A DNA stretch of 64,000 bases from Spirosoma luteum DSM 19990 (GCF_000374065.1 NZ_KB893245.1:248001-312000), one strand, 5' to 3'; shown: positions 44,485-54,300, counted from the stretch's first letter. Program-made: numbers and translations. Notes: generated by a model from the sequence alone, not told the origin.

Positions 44485-44569
44485 AGGATAATAATGTTTA
44501 GGAAGCTTACAGGATGCTAAAGAAGTGTACAGGATTTACCCCTGTAGCCGTAACGATATGTTCTAGAAT

Positions 44570-46024
44570 TTGTTGTTCAAAATAACGATGTTAGTTGCAA
44601 TATTCCGCAATTTTTTTGCATTATTTTTCTTAAGTACACTCACCAATTTTGGTCAAGTACCTGATAATACATTATCTATCGAATTAGGTGTACTTACGTT
44701 TCCGCTTGAGCGACCTTTCACTATTTCAGTCACTATTCCAAACGCAGAGAAACGGGTAAGCGTTTCCTTTCCTGACATTAATGGGTTCGATAAAAAAGGA
44801 ATATCGACCAGCGTAGCACCAGCCGAGATAGATGGAAAAACGGTCACCAGCCAGATTATTACCCAAACGTATCAGGCACGGGCCACTGGGCGTTTCCGCT
44901 TATTACCATTTACCATAGCGATTGACGGGGAAAGTATTTACTCTGACGGAGCAACACTTGTTGTGCAGCCCTCGGAATCAACGACTGCTCCTCAAAATAA
45001 CACCCTTGCTCTGGCCGAAGCGGCTTCCGGCAATGCCGCTTTTCTATCGCTGCGTACTTCGCAGTCAACTATTTATGCGGGTGAGGGCGTTGCGCTCACG
45101 CTGTCCTTCTTTGTATCCGACAATTACCCGTATGAGCTAAGCTTTACGGCACTAGACCGTCAGTTACAGGCCATTACGAAAAGAATCCGCCCAGCCAACT
45201 CATGGGAAGAAAACATGGCGATAACGGAGCTAAAGCCGATTCCGGTCCTCATCAGAGGAAAAAAGTTTAGAGAGTACCGCATTTTTCAGTCGGTGTTTTT
45301 TCCGTTATCAAATCAAAACCTGAAACTGCCAGCGGTGTCTCTTCACTTGGCGCGTCCGAAACCTGTTATCGGGCCACCGACATCACAGCCGGAAACGGTC
45401 GTATTCACCAGCCGACCGATGGCAATAGTAGTAAAGCCTTTACCAGCACACCCATTGAGTGGCCGGGTGCCGGTGGGGTCGTTTCAGTTGGAGGAAGGAC
45501 TGGAACGGCAGGAAGTAAATGTCGGGCAGAGCGTTCGGTACACATTCACCATTACGGGTGAGGGTAATATTGCTACCCTGCCAGCTCCGGCTCTTGTAAA
45601 CCAGGTACCTGATTTTGATGTTTTCCCTCCCGAAGAACGGCATACCGTTGTACAGAATGGTAACCAGGTTACGGGCCATAAAACCTTCACCTATTTTATT
45701 GTGCCTCACCAGAATGGGCTTATTTCGTTGGCAAATCACTTCCAATGGATTTACTTCGACCCGCGAACTGCCCGGTACGATACCATTCAGCCGCATGTTG
45801 ACCTATTGGTCGGCGGTAAAAAAACAACAACCGGAACAATGGTATTGATACCCGGTACCCAGGCGGATGCAGACGCCCCGGCCGCCAACTCGTTGTATAC
45901 GGGCATTGAGGCTATGGACAGTACCCAGCAGCCAGTTAGTATCTCGACGCTGGTTCGCTCCATTGCCAATGTGCTGATTCTGGTTATGTTGCTGGGGATA
46001 CTGGTCGTGTTTTTTAAAAAATAG
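44570..46024 (+). CDS. batD: BatD-family oxygen-tolerance protein
   Basis: Envelope protein of 484 residues resembling BatD of the Bacteroides aerotolerance operon. A signal peptide (about residues 10-27) precedes repeated immunoglobulin-like beta domains such as LRTSQSTIYAGEGVALTLSFFVS at about 155-177. A single transmembrane helix (about 458-480) and a short FKK tail anchor it. The true start may be the ATG at 44588. Other Bat genes (batA, batB, batC) and the MoxR ATPase are not adjacent, so it may act alone or with partners elsewhere. aroC follows 62 bp downstream. Confidence 0.85.
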   Translation: MLFKITMLVAIFRNFFALFFLSTLTNFGQVPDNTLSIELGVLTFPLERPFTISVTIPNAEKRVSVSFPDINGFDKKGISTSVAPAEIDGKTVTSQIITQTYQARATGRFRLLPFTIAIDGESIYSDGATLVVQPSESTTAPQNNTLALAEAASGNAAFLSLRTSQSTIYAGEGVALTLSFFVSDNYPYELSFTALDRQLQAITKRIRPANSWEENMAITELKPIPVLIRGKKFREYRIFQSVFFPLSNQNLKLPAVSLHLARPKPVIGPPTSQPETVVFTSRPMAIVVKPLPAHPLSGRVPVGSFQLEEGLERQEVNVGQSVRYTFTITGEGNIATLPAPALVNQVPDFDVFPPEERHTVVQNGNQVTGHKTFTYFIVPHQNGLISLANHFQWIYFDPRTARYDTIQPHVDLLVGGKKTTTGTMVLIPGTQADADAPAANSLYTGIEAMDSTQQPVSISTLVRSIANVLILVMLLGILVVFFKK

Positions 46025-46086
46025 GATACCGAACGATGTACGGTCGAAACCGGTTCTTTCATCCAATATTGATTAGATAAATACGC

Positions 46087-47166
46087 ATGGGTAGTACGTA
46101 CGGTAAACTATTTAAAATTTCCACCTTTGGTGAATCCCATGGGCCGGGTATCGGCGTTATCATTGATGGATGCCCCGCCGGATTATCGGTCGATACCGAA
46201 TTCATCCAGCACGAACTGGACCGGCGTAAACCAGGGCAGTCGCGTATTACGACGCAACGGCGAGAAGCTGATGAGTTCGAGGTCTTATCGGGCCTGTTTG
46301 ACGGCCGAACGCAGGGAACCCCTATCGCACTGCTCATCCGCAATACCGACCAGCGCAGTAAAGACTACGGCCATATCGCCGAACAGTTCCGTCCTTCGCA
46401 CGCTGATTATACCTATCAAACAAAATACGGCTCACGCGACTACCGCGGAGGGGGGCGCTCGTCGGCCCGCGAAACGGCCGCTCGTGTTGCCGCCGGAGCC
46501 ATTGCCAAACTGCTGCTTCAGCAACAGGGTGTTCAGATAAATGCCTACGTGTCGCAGGTGGGTACGCTTAAGCTGGAGAAGCCTTACACAGAACTGAATC
46601 TGGCTCTTGCCGAAGAAAACGCCGTTCGTTGCCCTGACCCTGACATGGCCGAACAGATGTTTCAGTATATCGATGAAATCCGTAAGCGGGGTGACTCCGT
46701 TGGTGGTGTAGTTGATTGCGTAATGACAGGTGTACCAGCGGGCTGGGGCGAACCCGTTTTCGATAAACTCCACGCCGAACTGGGTAAAGCCATGCTAAGC
46801 ATCAACGCCGTGAAAGGGTTTGAGTACGGTAGCGGATTTGCCGGGGCGGAGTTATTTGGCTCACAGCACAACGACGAATTCTATACTGATACCGAAGGCC
46901 GCGTGCGTACAAAGACCAACCATTCGGGTGGTATTCAGGGAGGGATTAGCAATGGGGAGACGATCTATTTTCGAACGGCCTTCAAGCCAGTGGCTACCAT
47001 TATGCAGGACCAGGATAGTGTGGATGTGCACGGGCAACCCGTAATAGTTTCGGGCAAGGGTCGGCATGACCCCTGTGTGGTGCCCCGTGCAGTGCCCATT
47101 GTGGAAGCCATGGCCGCCCTGGTGCTGGCTGATATGCACCTGCGCAACAAGGTGGCGCGGGTGTAA
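46087..47166 (+). CDS. aroC: Chorismate synthase
   Basis: Makes chorismate from 5-enolpyruvylshikimate-3-phosphate, the last step of the shikimate pathway, using reduced FMN. The 359-residue protein shows the family signatures [18 protein letters not shown] (16-33), [20 protein letters not shown] (about 119-138) and [12 protein letters not shown] near the end. Length and ends are normal. It stands alone between BatD and a small membrane protein gene. Confidence 0.97.
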   Translation: MGSTYGKLFKISTFGESHGPGIGVIIDGCPAGLSVDTEFIQHELDRRKPGQSRITTQRREADEFEVLSGLFDGRTQGTPIALLIRNTDQRSKDYGHIAEQFRPSHADYTYQTKYGSRDYRGGGRSSARETAARVAAGAIAKLLLQQQGVQINAYVSQVGTLKLEKPYTELNLALAEENAVRCPDPDMAEQMFQYIDEIRKRGDSVGGVVDCVMTGVPAGWGEPVFDKLHAELGKAMLSINAVKGFEYGSGFAGAELFGSQHNDEFYTDTEGRVRTKTNHSGGIQGGISNGETIYFRTAFKPVATIMQDQDSVDVHGQPVIVSGKGRHDPCVVPRAVPIVEAMAALVLADMHLRNKVARV

Positions 47167-47175
47167 AGACGCCTG

Positions 47176-47382
47176 CTATTTTTTCTTTGAAAAAACTGTC
47201 TGCATGATTACGTACCCCAGAAAACCAAAGCCAGTGGCCTGCGCCAGAATACCAGTTGTAAACAGCGTTGGTGTTGCGTCCCATCCGGCACTGCGTCCGT
47301 AGGCACCCAGCACAATTAGTATAATACCCACTAGCCAGAATATGGCGGCCAGTACCATGAATTTGTTACGGATAGTAACCAT
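47176..47382 (-). CDS. Small two-helix membrane protein
   Basis: A 68-residue protein with two hydrophobic helices (about 8-27 and 42-62) and a basic KKK tail. The pattern IFWLVGIILIVLGAYGR followed by TGILAQATGFGFLGYV gives a helical hairpin. I do not recognise a family. It is convergent with aroC (9-bp gap) and divergent from the ApbE gene. Confidence 0.7.
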   Translation of the reverse strand: MVTIRNKFMVLAAIFWLVGIILIVLGAYGRSAGWDATPTLFTTGILAQATGFGFLGYVIMQTVFSKKK

Positions 47383-47438
47383 ATATGACGAGATTTAATG
47401 TTCAACCCTGCTAAACCAAACACGTTCTGACGGGCTCT

Positions 47439-48431
47439 TTGTTCATCCGATTAGTCATTCTGTTCCTGCTGTGGCCTGTTGATACTATATCCGCCCAATC
47501 GGAATCATTACTGCGTTTTACGTTTCAGCGCGGGCTGATGGGAACACAGTTTAATGTCATTTTCTACGCGCCCGATAGCCTGATTGCTCAACGGGCTTAT
47601 GCTGCCGTTTCGGGTCGGATGGATTCGCTGAACTACGTCATGAGCGATTACTTGGATGATTCCGAGATAAACCGGCTGTCGGCAACGGCAGGAAGCGGGC
47701 GGTATGTACCGGTTTCTTACGACTTATTCAATGTGTTACAGAAAGCTAAAACGATTGCAAAAAAGTCTGATGGGTTATATGACCCAACCATCGGGCCTTT
47801 ATCGCAACTGTGGCGCAGGGCCGTTCGGCGGCAAATATTCCCGTCGGTCAGGCAGCGTCGCCGGGCAAGGCGGGCCGTTGGGTATCGGTTGATGGACCTG
47901 GATAGTGCAACCCGTTCTGTGAAGTTAAACCGGAGTGGAATGCGGCTGGATCTGGGTGGTATTGGGCAGGGATTTGCTCTGGACGAGGCAATGGCTGTTT
48001 TGCATCGGTTTGATATTTTTGCGGCATTGGTTGATATTGGTGGAGATATTTTGGCCGATGAGGCTCCACCGGGTACTGTAGGCTGGTGCGTTGGAATTGG
48101 GTCGGGTAAGGCAGACGGTAGCGACACGACTACAATGTTGCTTGCCAAAGCGGCCATCACTACATCGGGCGACGCTTATCGTTTTCTGGAACATAATGGC
48201 CATCGATACTCGCACATTATGAACCCTCGTTCGGGACTGGGCCTTAAGCATTTTGTTCGGGTAACGGTCCTGGCCCCGGACGGCTACCGGGCCGACGCAT
48301 TAACAAAAGTGTTCAGCGTGGCTGGTTGGCGTAAAAGTCGCCGATTGATAAAGCAATTTCCGGCCGTAACCGTGTTGATAGTGGAGAAAAAAAAGGGTCG
48401 GTCACAGCAGTGGCAATCAGCCCCATTTTGA
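47439..48431 (+). CDS. ApbE-family FAD:protein FMN transferase
   Basis: Attaches FMN covalently to a Thr or Ser of target flavoproteins, for example the Na-translocating NADH-quinone reductase. The frame has no ATG upstream of the mature domain; the TTG at 47439 gives a good signal peptide (FIRLVILFLLWPVDTISAQ), so I choose it. Family motifs are GTQFNVIFY, DLGGIGQGFALDEA, GDILADE and HIMNPRSG, with Asp and Thr near DALTKVFSVAG for the metal site. Length 330 is normal. No flavoprotein target is adjacent. Confidence 0.9.
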   Translation: MFIRLVILFLLWPVDTISAQSESLLRFTFQRGLMGTQFNVIFYAPDSLIAQRAYAAVSGRMDSLNYVMSDYLDDSEINRLSATAGSGRYVPVSYDLFNVLQKAKTIAKKSDGLYDPTIGPLSQLWRRAVRRQIFPSVRQRRRARRAVGYRLMDLDSATRSVKLNRSGMRLDLGGIGQGFALDEAMAVLHRFDIFAALVDIGGDILADEAPPGTVGWCVGIGSGKADGSDTTTMLLAKAAITTSGDAYRFLEHNGHRYSHIMNPRSGLGLKHFVRVTVLAPDGYRADALTKVFSVAGWRKSRRLIKQFPAVTVLIVEKKKGRSQQWQSAPF

Positions 48432-48475
48432 CCCATTCATTGCTTTTTGGCCGCTTGTCATTAACTTGTTCCCCC

Positions 48476-49324
48476 ATGCAGCTCTCCGATTTTAAAACCG
48501 TAGCAACTAATTACAAAGTACTATTTTTCGATGCCTTCGGGGTTCTCAAAAACTCCGAAGGCATACTTCCGGGACTTGCATCTACCTTCGAGTGGTTACG
48601 GGAAACAGGCAAAGATTTTTATATTTTAACGAATGATGCCTCCCGAGGGCCAAAGGAACTGGCGGCATCGTATAATAACCAGGGATTATCGGCCGTCACC
48701 GCTAATCGAATTATATCGTCGGGTATGCTGGCGCGGGAGTATCTGGACCTGAAGGTTCATAACGGTACGGTAGCGTATTTGGGGACGGAGAAATCCGCTC
48801 ATTACCTCGAAACGACGGGCGTTAAAACGTTGCCTATCAGCCAGGTTGATTTGAAAGATGTATCGGATATCAATGCGCTGGTTTTGCTGGACGACGAAGG
48901 CTTCGACTGGAATACGGACCTGACCAAAACCGTCAACTTACTTAGGAAGCGGAATATACCAGTCATCGTGGCTAATACAGATGCTACCTATCCGGTATCG
49001 AAAACCCGTATTTCCATTGCAATCGGTGCCGTGGCTAAAATGATTGAAACAATTGTTGGGAAGCAATTTATCCGTTTCGGAAAGCCGGATGCCCAGCTTT
49101 TTATGTTTGCTTATGAACGATTGGAAAATGCAGCGCATATCAGCAAGCGGGATATACTGATGGTTGGAGACACGCTGAAAACCGATATTTTGGGGGGTAA
49201 TAAATTTGGTCTGGATACCGCTCTTGTTCTGACCGGTAACACGCAGGCTCAGGATGCCGAGGTACTAATTCGAAGCACAGGTATCATTCCCACCTATGTT
49301 TGTAAATCAGTTGTAATACGCTAA
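48476..49324 (+). CDS. HAD-IIA family hydrolase
   Basis: Haloacid-dehalogenase phosphatase of 282 residues. I start at the ATG at 48476 (MQLSDFKTV); the longer frame overlaps the ApbE gene. Motif I is FFDAFGVLKN with nucleophile Asp19; the usual second Asp of DxD is Phe here, as in the TIGR01459-like subgroup. Motif II is ILTNDASRG, and the C-terminal metal motif is GDTLKTDILGGNKFG. Substrate unknown; a sugar phosphate is plausible. It ends 155 bp before acpP. Confidence 0.88.
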   Translation: MQLSDFKTVATNYKVLFFDAFGVLKNSEGILPGLASTFEWLRETGKDFYILTNDASRGPKELAASYNNQGLSAVTANRIISSGMLAREYLDLKVHNGTVAYLGTEKSAHYLETTGVKTLPISQVDLKDVSDINALVLLDDEGFDWNTDLTKTVNLLRKRNIPVIVANTDATYPVSKTRISIAIGAVAKMIETIVGKQFIRFGKPDAQLFMFAYERLENAAHISKRDILMVGDTLKTDILGGNKFGLDTALVLTGNTQAQDAEVLIRSTGIIPTYVCKSVVIR

Positions 49325-49479
49325 AATAGTTACCATTCAGTCGTTAATGCGCTGAAAAATAGCTGGTTATGTATAATTGGTGGGTATGAAATAGCGATTT
49401 TTCCCCTAAAAAATTGTTTGATAATACAAACGTAAATACGTTTCTTTGCGCAGTTTTTTAACTACAACGGACTACTAAA

Positions 49480-49719
49480 ATGTCGGACATTGCACAAAAA
49501 GTTAAGAATATCATTGTTGAAAAATTGGGTGTCGAAGAATCAGAAGTGACCCCAGAAGCAAGTTTCACAAATGACCTGGGTGCCGATTCGCTCGATACCG
49601 TCGAGTTAATTATGGAATTTGAAAAAGAATTCAATTTACCTATTCCTGATGACGAGGCTGAGAAAATCTCAACGGTTGGTTTGGCTATCGAATACCTGGA
49701 AAAACACATTGGTAAATAA
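49480..49719 (+). CDS. acpP: Housekeeping acyl carrier protein
   Basis: Carries acyl chains in fatty-acid synthesis. The 79-residue acidic protein has the attachment serine Ser37 in [12 protein letters not shown]. Sequence and length are typical of AcpP. fabF follows on the same strand after 154 bp with a hairpin between them, and rnc follows fabF. It is clearly different from the cluster ACP at 28.4 kb. Confidence 0.97.
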   Translation: MSDIAQKVKNIIVEKLGVEESEVTPEASFTNDLGADSLDTVELIMEFEKEFNLPIPDDEAEKISTVGLAIEYLEKHIGK

Positions 49720-49731
49720 ATGGTAGTAGTA

Positions 49732-49790
49732 CCTCTGAACGATTATTTCGCTAGTAGGTCCAATCTGCAAACGCACTAATCGTTCAGGGG
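49732..49790 (+). promoter_or_regulatory. Hairpin between acpP and fabF, possible attenuator
   Basis: CCTCTGAACGATTA (49732-49745) pairs with TAATCGTTCAGGGG (49777-49790) with one mismatch across a 31-base loop, just past the acpP stop. No T-run follows, so it may be an RNA-processing or stability element that lets acpP be expressed above fabF. Confidence 0.5.
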
Positions 49791-49873
49791 AATTAGTAAG
49801 TGGCTGAAAAGTCAGTGCCAGTCAGTAGAAAATTGGCATTAGCTTTTCGTTAATCATGACGCAGTAAAGCTGT

Positions 49874-51124
49874 ATGGCGTTCAAAAGAGTAGTAGTGACC
49901 GGCCTTGGTGCCTTGACACCCATTGGCAACGATGTACCCACGTATTGGAGTAACTTAGCCGCTGGAATGAGCGGTGCCGGCCTCATTACAAAATTCGATG
50001 CCAGTAAATTTCGTACGCATTTCGCCTGCGAATTAAAAGGGGTAGATGTTACCCAGTATATTCCCCGTCAGGAAGCGCGCAAAATGGATGCTTTTACCCA
50101 TTATGCCCTGATTGCTACGGAAGAGGCGGTGAAGGATGCGGAACTGAATCTTGATGCTATCGACAAAAATAAGGTCGGTGTCATCTGGGGGTCGGGTATC
50201 GGTGGACTCAAGTCGTTTGAGGATGAAATGATTGATTATGCCAAAGGTGACGGTACACCCCGAATCAATCCCTTTTTCATCGTCCGCATGATTGCTGATA
50301 GTGCATCGGGTCAAATTTCGATGCGATACGGATTTCGGGGAACAAACTACGTTACCGTTTCGGCCTGTGCCTCCACGAACAATGCGATTATTGATGCATT
50401 GAACTATATTCGTTTAGGGCGCCTGAACATGTGTGTGGTGGGCGGTTCCGAAGCTGCCGTGACAAAAGCCGGTATTGGTGGTTTTAATGCCAACCGGGCT
50501 TTGTCGGAGCGCAATGACTCCCCGGAAACCGCTTCCCGCCCTTATGATAAAGACCGGGATGGATTTGTTATGGGCGAAGGAGCAGGTGCCCTTATTCTGG
50601 AAGAATACGAACATGCTCAATCCCGTGGAGCCAAGATTTATGCGGAGTTAATTGGGGGTGGGATGTCGTCGGATGCCTATCATATCACCGCACCACACCC
50701 CGATGGATTAGGCGCATTTCTGGGCATGCAGGACGCCCTCAACGATGCGGGAATTGCCCCCGAAGAAATCGACTACATTAACACGCACGGTACGTCTACA
50801 CCGATAGGTGACCCGCAGGAGCTCAAAGCTATTTATCAGTTGTTTGGTGAGCATTCATTCAAGATGAATATTAGCTCGACCAAGTCAATGACCGGGCATT
50901 TGCTCGGAGCTGCCGGAGCCGTTGAAGCAATTGCCTGTATTAAAGCGATGGAACACCAACTGGTGCCACCAACCATAAATCATTTCACCGACGACGATGA
51001 AATTGATTCGCGCTTCAATCTAACATTTAATACAGCTCAGGAACGTTCGATAACGACTGTCATGAGCAATGCCTTCGGATTTGGGGGGCACAATGCTATT
51101 GTCATTTTCCGTAAACCTAGCTGA
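49874..51124 (+). CDS. fabF: Beta-ketoacyl-ACP synthase II
   Basis: Elongating condensing enzyme of fatty-acid synthesis, 416 residues. The active-site Cys165 is in VSACASTNN; the two His are in NTHGTSTPIGDP and KSMTGHLLGAAG. It lies between acpP and rnc, the classic order in many bacteria. It is the housekeeping counterpart of the specialised ketosynthase at 28.7 kb, from which it differs most around the first His. Confidence 0.96.
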   Translation: MAFKRVVVTGLGALTPIGNDVPTYWSNLAAGMSGAGLITKFDASKFRTHFACELKGVDVTQYIPRQEARKMDAFTHYALIATEEAVKDAELNLDAIDKNKVGVIWGSGIGGLKSFEDEMIDYAKGDGTPRINPFFIVRMIADSASGQISMRYGFRGTNYVTVSACASTNNAIIDALNYIRLGRLNMCVVGGSEAAVTKAGIGGFNANRALSERNDSPETASRPYDKDRDGFVMGEGAGALILEEYEHAQSRGAKIYAELIGGGMSSDAYHITAPHPDGLGAFLGMQDALNDAGIAPEEIDYINTHGTSTPIGDPQELKAIYQLFGEHSFKMNISSTKSMTGHLLGAAGAVEAIACIKAMEHQLVPPTINHFTDDDEIDSRFNLTFNTAQERSITTVMSNAFGFGGHNAIVIFRKPS

Positions 51125-51127
51125 GCC

Positions 51128-51904
51128 GTGCAAAGCGCTCTGCCTCGTAGTTTGTTTAATCCTTTAGACTGGTTTCGGCGGTCCGGCGATCCGGCTCGTA
51201 ACAATGATCTACGCAAAAACCTGCGTCGCTCCATAGCGCATATTATTGGGTCCAGACCATCTAACCTGGGCCTGTATAATCTCGCGTTACGACACACTTC
51301 TGCATCGAGGGAAACGGCAATTGAAGGATTTCGGGAGTCGAACGAACGATTGGAGTATCTGGGCGATGCCGTCCTTGGCATGGTTATCGCAGAATATCTC
51401 TTTAAAAAATATCCTTACAAAGACGAAGGGTTTCTTACGGAAATCCGCTCCCGAATTGTAAATAGGGAGACATTGAATGGTATAGCTCGTAAAATAGGTC
51501 TTGATCAGCTTATCGAATACGATGGTAGCCGAACACGCAGTATGCCCGCCCGTACATCTATGTACGGCGATGCGCTTGAAGCGCTGGTAGGAGCTGTCTA
51601 CCTGGACAAAGGCTTCCGATTTTCACGCCGGTTTATCCTGAAAGACCTGCTGGCCCACTATGATATTGATTCCGTCGTACAGAATAACGGTAACTACAAA
51701 AGTCGCTTGATTGAGTGGGCGCAGCGAGCCGGGAAAGAAATACGGTTCGAGATCGTTTCCGAAAAAGGAAATAGCCACTTCCGGGAGTTTATTTCTCAGG
51801 TTATGGTCGACGATGAACCTTTTGCCACGGGTAGCGGCTACAGCAAGAAAAAAGCTGAACAGGCTGCTGCCGAGAAAGCCTTCGAGATGCTGACTATCCA
51901 GTAG
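51128..51904 (+). CDS. rnc: Ribonuclease III
   Basis: Cleaves double-stranded RNA in rRNA and mRNA processing. The 258-residue protein begins with GTG, 3 bp after the fabF stop, so it is translated from the fabF message. The catalytic signature is NERLEYLGDAVLGMVIAEYLF, with the downstream acidic residues in GDALEALVGAVYLDKGF. A double-stranded-RNA-binding domain follows from about residue 185 (NYKSRLIEWAQRAGKE ... KKKAEQAAAEKAFEML). The 20-30 residue N-terminal extension is basic. Confidence 0.95.
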   Translation: MQSALPRSLFNPLDWFRRSGDPARNNDLRKNLRRSIAHIIGSRPSNLGLYNLALRHTSASRETAIEGFRESNERLEYLGDAVLGMVIAEYLFKKYPYKDEGFLTEIRSRIVNRETLNGIARKIGLDQLIEYDGSRTRSMPARTSMYGDALEALVGAVYLDKGFRFSRRFILKDLLAHYDIDSVVQNNGNYKSRLIEWAQRAGKEIRFEIVSEKGNSHFREFISQVMVDDEPFATGSGYSKKKAEQAAAEKAFEMLTIQ

Positions 51905-51990
51905 GTTTCTCTTTTCTTCGCCCCAACTCGTACGCAACGGCCTTCTCTCCTTTCCGAATACTCATTTCGGGACAGTGTATTCTTACCAAA

Positions 51991-52051
51991 CAGGTCAAAA
52001 TGACCTGAATCAATCAAGATTTCGGTACAGAAAATGACAAAATGGCTGACA
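51991..52051 (+). promoter_or_regulatory. Candidate operators upstream of the Hsp20 gene
   Basis: CAGGTCAAAATGACCTG (51991-52007) is a perfect palindrome with a 3-base centre. A related word, TGACAAAATGGC followed by TGACA, occurs at 52035-52051. The central AAAA of the two lie 42 bp apart, four helical turns. Both are 90-150 bp before the Hsp20 start. No CIRCE element is present. Regulator unknown. Confidence 0.45.
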
Positions 52052-52087
52052 CAAAGCGTGTCTGGCCGGTTGGCATAAGGTTTGATA

Positions 52088-52120
52088 AATAATGAGTACA
52101 AGTTAATTAACCTCATTATT
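52088..52120 (+). promoter_or_regulatory. AT-rich hairpin in the likely 5' leader of the Hsp20 gene
   Basis: AATAATGAG (52088-52096) pairs with CTCATTATT (52112-52120); the ATG follows at 52143. A weak AT-rich stem near a small heat-shock gene start could act as a thermosensor, but it does not cover the start codon, so this is only a suggestion. Confidence 0.3.
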
Positions 52121-52142
52121 AACATAAAACAAACGAACAGTC

Positions 52143-52589
52143 ATGAATCCGTTAATGCGCACGAGCAACAACTTACCATCGTTGATCGAGAACTTTTTCG
52201 GTCGCGACATGAACGATCTTTTTAACACGAGCGTGTCTTCGTTCAGTAATGTTCCAGCTGTGAACGTTTTAGAAAATGAAGATGGTTTTCAAATTGAAGT
52301 AGCCGCACCTGGTTTGAACAAAGAAAACTTCAAGTTGAACCTGAATCACAATAACCTCACTATTTCAGGCTCGCAGGAAACGGCCAAAGAAGAGTCGGAC
52401 AAAGAAGACAAGCGATACACGCGCCGTGAGTTCAATTATTCATCGTTTCAACGGACGTTCACCTTGCCGACATCAGTAGATGTCGATGCCATCCGGGCTT
52501 CTTATGCCGATGGTTTGCTAACCATTGAACTCCCTAAGCGGGGGGAAGCTAAGGTAAAGCCTCCGCGTCAAATTGAAATTAGTAACTAG
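52143..52589 (+). CDS. Hsp20/alpha-crystallin small heat-shock protein
   Basis: ATP-independent holdase of 148 residues that binds unfolding proteins. The alpha-crystallin domain runs from about residue 38 to 132, with the family words VNVLENEDGFQIEVAAPGL and FTLPTSVDVDAIRASYADGLLTIELPKR. The oligomer-forming C-terminal tail lacks an obvious IxI motif; PRQIEISN is closest. It has a strong terminator and is followed by an htrA gene, so envelope and cytosolic protein quality control lie together. Confidence 0.95.
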   Translation: MNPLMRTSNNLPSLIENFFGRDMNDLFNTSVSSFSNVPAVNVLENEDGFQIEVAAPGLNKENFKLNLNHNNLTISGSQETAKEESDKEDKRYTRREFNYSSFQRTFTLPTSVDVDAIRASYADGLLTIELPKRGEAKVKPPRQIEISN

Positions 52590-52608
52590 GCGGACAACAA
52601 CTTAGTGC

Positions 52609-52641
52609 AAAGCCCGCGAGGGATTTTCTCGCGGGCTTTTT
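52609..52641 (+). terminator. Terminator of the Hsp20 gene
   Basis: AAAGCCCGCGAG (52609-52620) pairs perfectly with CTCGCGGGCTTT (52628-52639) across a 7-base loop and ends in a T-run, 20 bp past the stop. Confidence 0.93.
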
Positions 52642-52773
52642 GTTGGTATTTTTTGGCCCAACAAAGCCTTGTTAAATTTTGTTAAGGATAGATACCCGCC
52701 GAATTTTTAGGAAGCCACTTTCCGTTATACCTATAAATACACAAAAAGTAAATTAGATTTTCCCCATTTAATC

Positions 52774-54300
52774 ATGAAAAGCAACTGGAAACTATTGGCG
52801 TTGATGGCTCTTCTTTCGAGCGTGGTCACGCTGGCCGCTTACAACTTCCTGGGCTTCAATAACCGGGACGTAATTTTTAACGAATCGTCATCAACTCCAA
52901 CGATCATGGGCCGACTGGCCTCTATGCCGAATGGGCCGACTGCTACACCAGGCGATTTTTCCATCGCGGCAGAAGCTGTGACACCAATGGTCGTTCACAT
53001 TCGTACAACCATGACCCGCACCGTTCGTCAGCAGCAGCAGGTACCTGATATTTTTCGGGAGTTCTTCGGCGATGAGTTTGGTGGGCAGCGGCAACAGCCA
53101 CGTCGCCAGCAGGGGCAGGCATCCGGGTCGGGTGTCATTATCAGTAAAGATGGCTACATCGTTACCAACAACCACGTTGTGCAGGATGCCGATGAAGTTG
53201 AGGTCATTATGACCGACAAACGTAGCTTTAAAGCCAAAGTAATTGGCACGGATCCTCTAACAGATCTGGCCGTTATAAAAGTAGATGCTAACAATTTGCC
53301 TGCTATTACATTGGGCGACTCAGATGCGCTGAAATTAGGTGAGTGGGTGCTGGCAGTTGGTTATCCACTCGATTTGGAATCGACGGTTACAGCCGGTATT
53401 GTGAGTGCTAAAGGACGCAAAATTGGTATCCTTGATCAAAACATCAGCAAAACTGATCCAAAACCTGATTCGCCGGTCGAAGCATTTATCCAGACGGACG
53501 CTGCTATTAATCCGGGCAATTCGGGTGGTGCGCTGGTAAATCTGCGTGGTGAACTAATTGGTATCAACTCGGCCATTGCCTCCGCAACAGGTTATTACAG
53601 CGGATATGGTTTTGCCGTGCCAGTATCACTTGTTAAGAAAGTGTCGGCTGATCTGCTCAAGTATGGTAATGTACAGCGGGGCTACATCGGTATTCTCCCC
53701 ATTGAGCTTAACAGTACAGTGGCGAAAGAGAAAAACGTGAAAGTAGGACGCGGAATCTACGTTCAGGAAGCCGTTGAAAAAGGTGCTGCTGAAGCAGCTG
53801 GTTTGAAGAAGGGTGATGTCATCGTGAAAATGGAAGGACAGACGCTCGATTCAGATGCTCAGATGCGTGAAATCATTGGTCGTCGTCGTCCTGGTGACAT
53901 TGTGACCGTGACGGTCAACCGGGACGGTACCGAACGAGACTTTAAAGTAGAACTGCGCAACCGGAATGGTGGTCGTGATGTGATCAAAAAATCAGACGTG
54001 ACGGCTGCTAATACAAGTTCGCTGAGCTCCCTGGGTGCCCAGTTTGAAGAACTATCTGCTCAGGATGCCAAACAAATTGGTATCACCGGTGGCGTTCGGG
54101 TGAAGAAAATTACAGATGGCAAACTGGCTGAAACGGACGTGGAAGAGGGGTTTATCATTGTGAAAGCAAATGGTAAAAGCGTTAAAACGACAAAAGAGCT
54201 TCAGGCAATTATGTCGTCCGTGAAAGAAGGTGAAGGATTGATGCTCATTGGTATGTATCCTAACAGTTCGCGGATGTATTACTACGCAGTGCCTATATAA
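52774..54300 (+). CDS. HtrA/DegP-type serine protease
   Basis: Periplasmic serine protease and chaperone of 508 residues. A signal anchor occupies about residues 6-26. The catalytic triad is His134 (TNNHVVQD), Asp164 (TDLAVIKV) and Ser250 (NPGNSGGAL). Two PDZ domains follow (about 290-385 and 400-500). The Gln-rich LA-loop around residues 84-116 is typical of DegP/DegQ enzymes. It is placed after the Hsp20 gene but has its own upstream region and terminator. Confidence 0.95.
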   Translation: MKSNWKLLALMALLSSVVTLAAYNFLGFNNRDVIFNESSSTPTIMGRLASMPNGPTATPGDFSIAAEAVTPMVVHIRTTMTRTVRQQQQVPDIFREFFGDEFGGQRQQPRRQQGQASGSGVIISKDGYIVTNNHVVQDADEVEVIMTDKRSFKAKVIGTDPLTDLAVIKVDANNLPAITLGDSDALKLGEWVLAVGYPLDLESTVTAGIVSAKGRKIGILDQNISKTDPKPDSPVEAFIQTDAAINPGNSGGALVNLRGELIGINSAIASATGYYSGYGFAVPVSLVKKVSADLLKYGNVQRGYIGILPIELNSTVAKEKNVKVGRGIYVQEAVEKGAAEAAGLKKGDVIVKMEGQTLDSDAQMREIIGRRRPGDIVTVTVNRDGTERDFKVELRNRNGGRDVIKKSDVTAANTSSLSSLGAQFEELSAQDAKQIGITGGVRVKKITDGKLAETDVEEGFIIVKANGKSVKTTKELQAIMSSVKEGEGLMLIGMYPNSSRMYYYAVPI

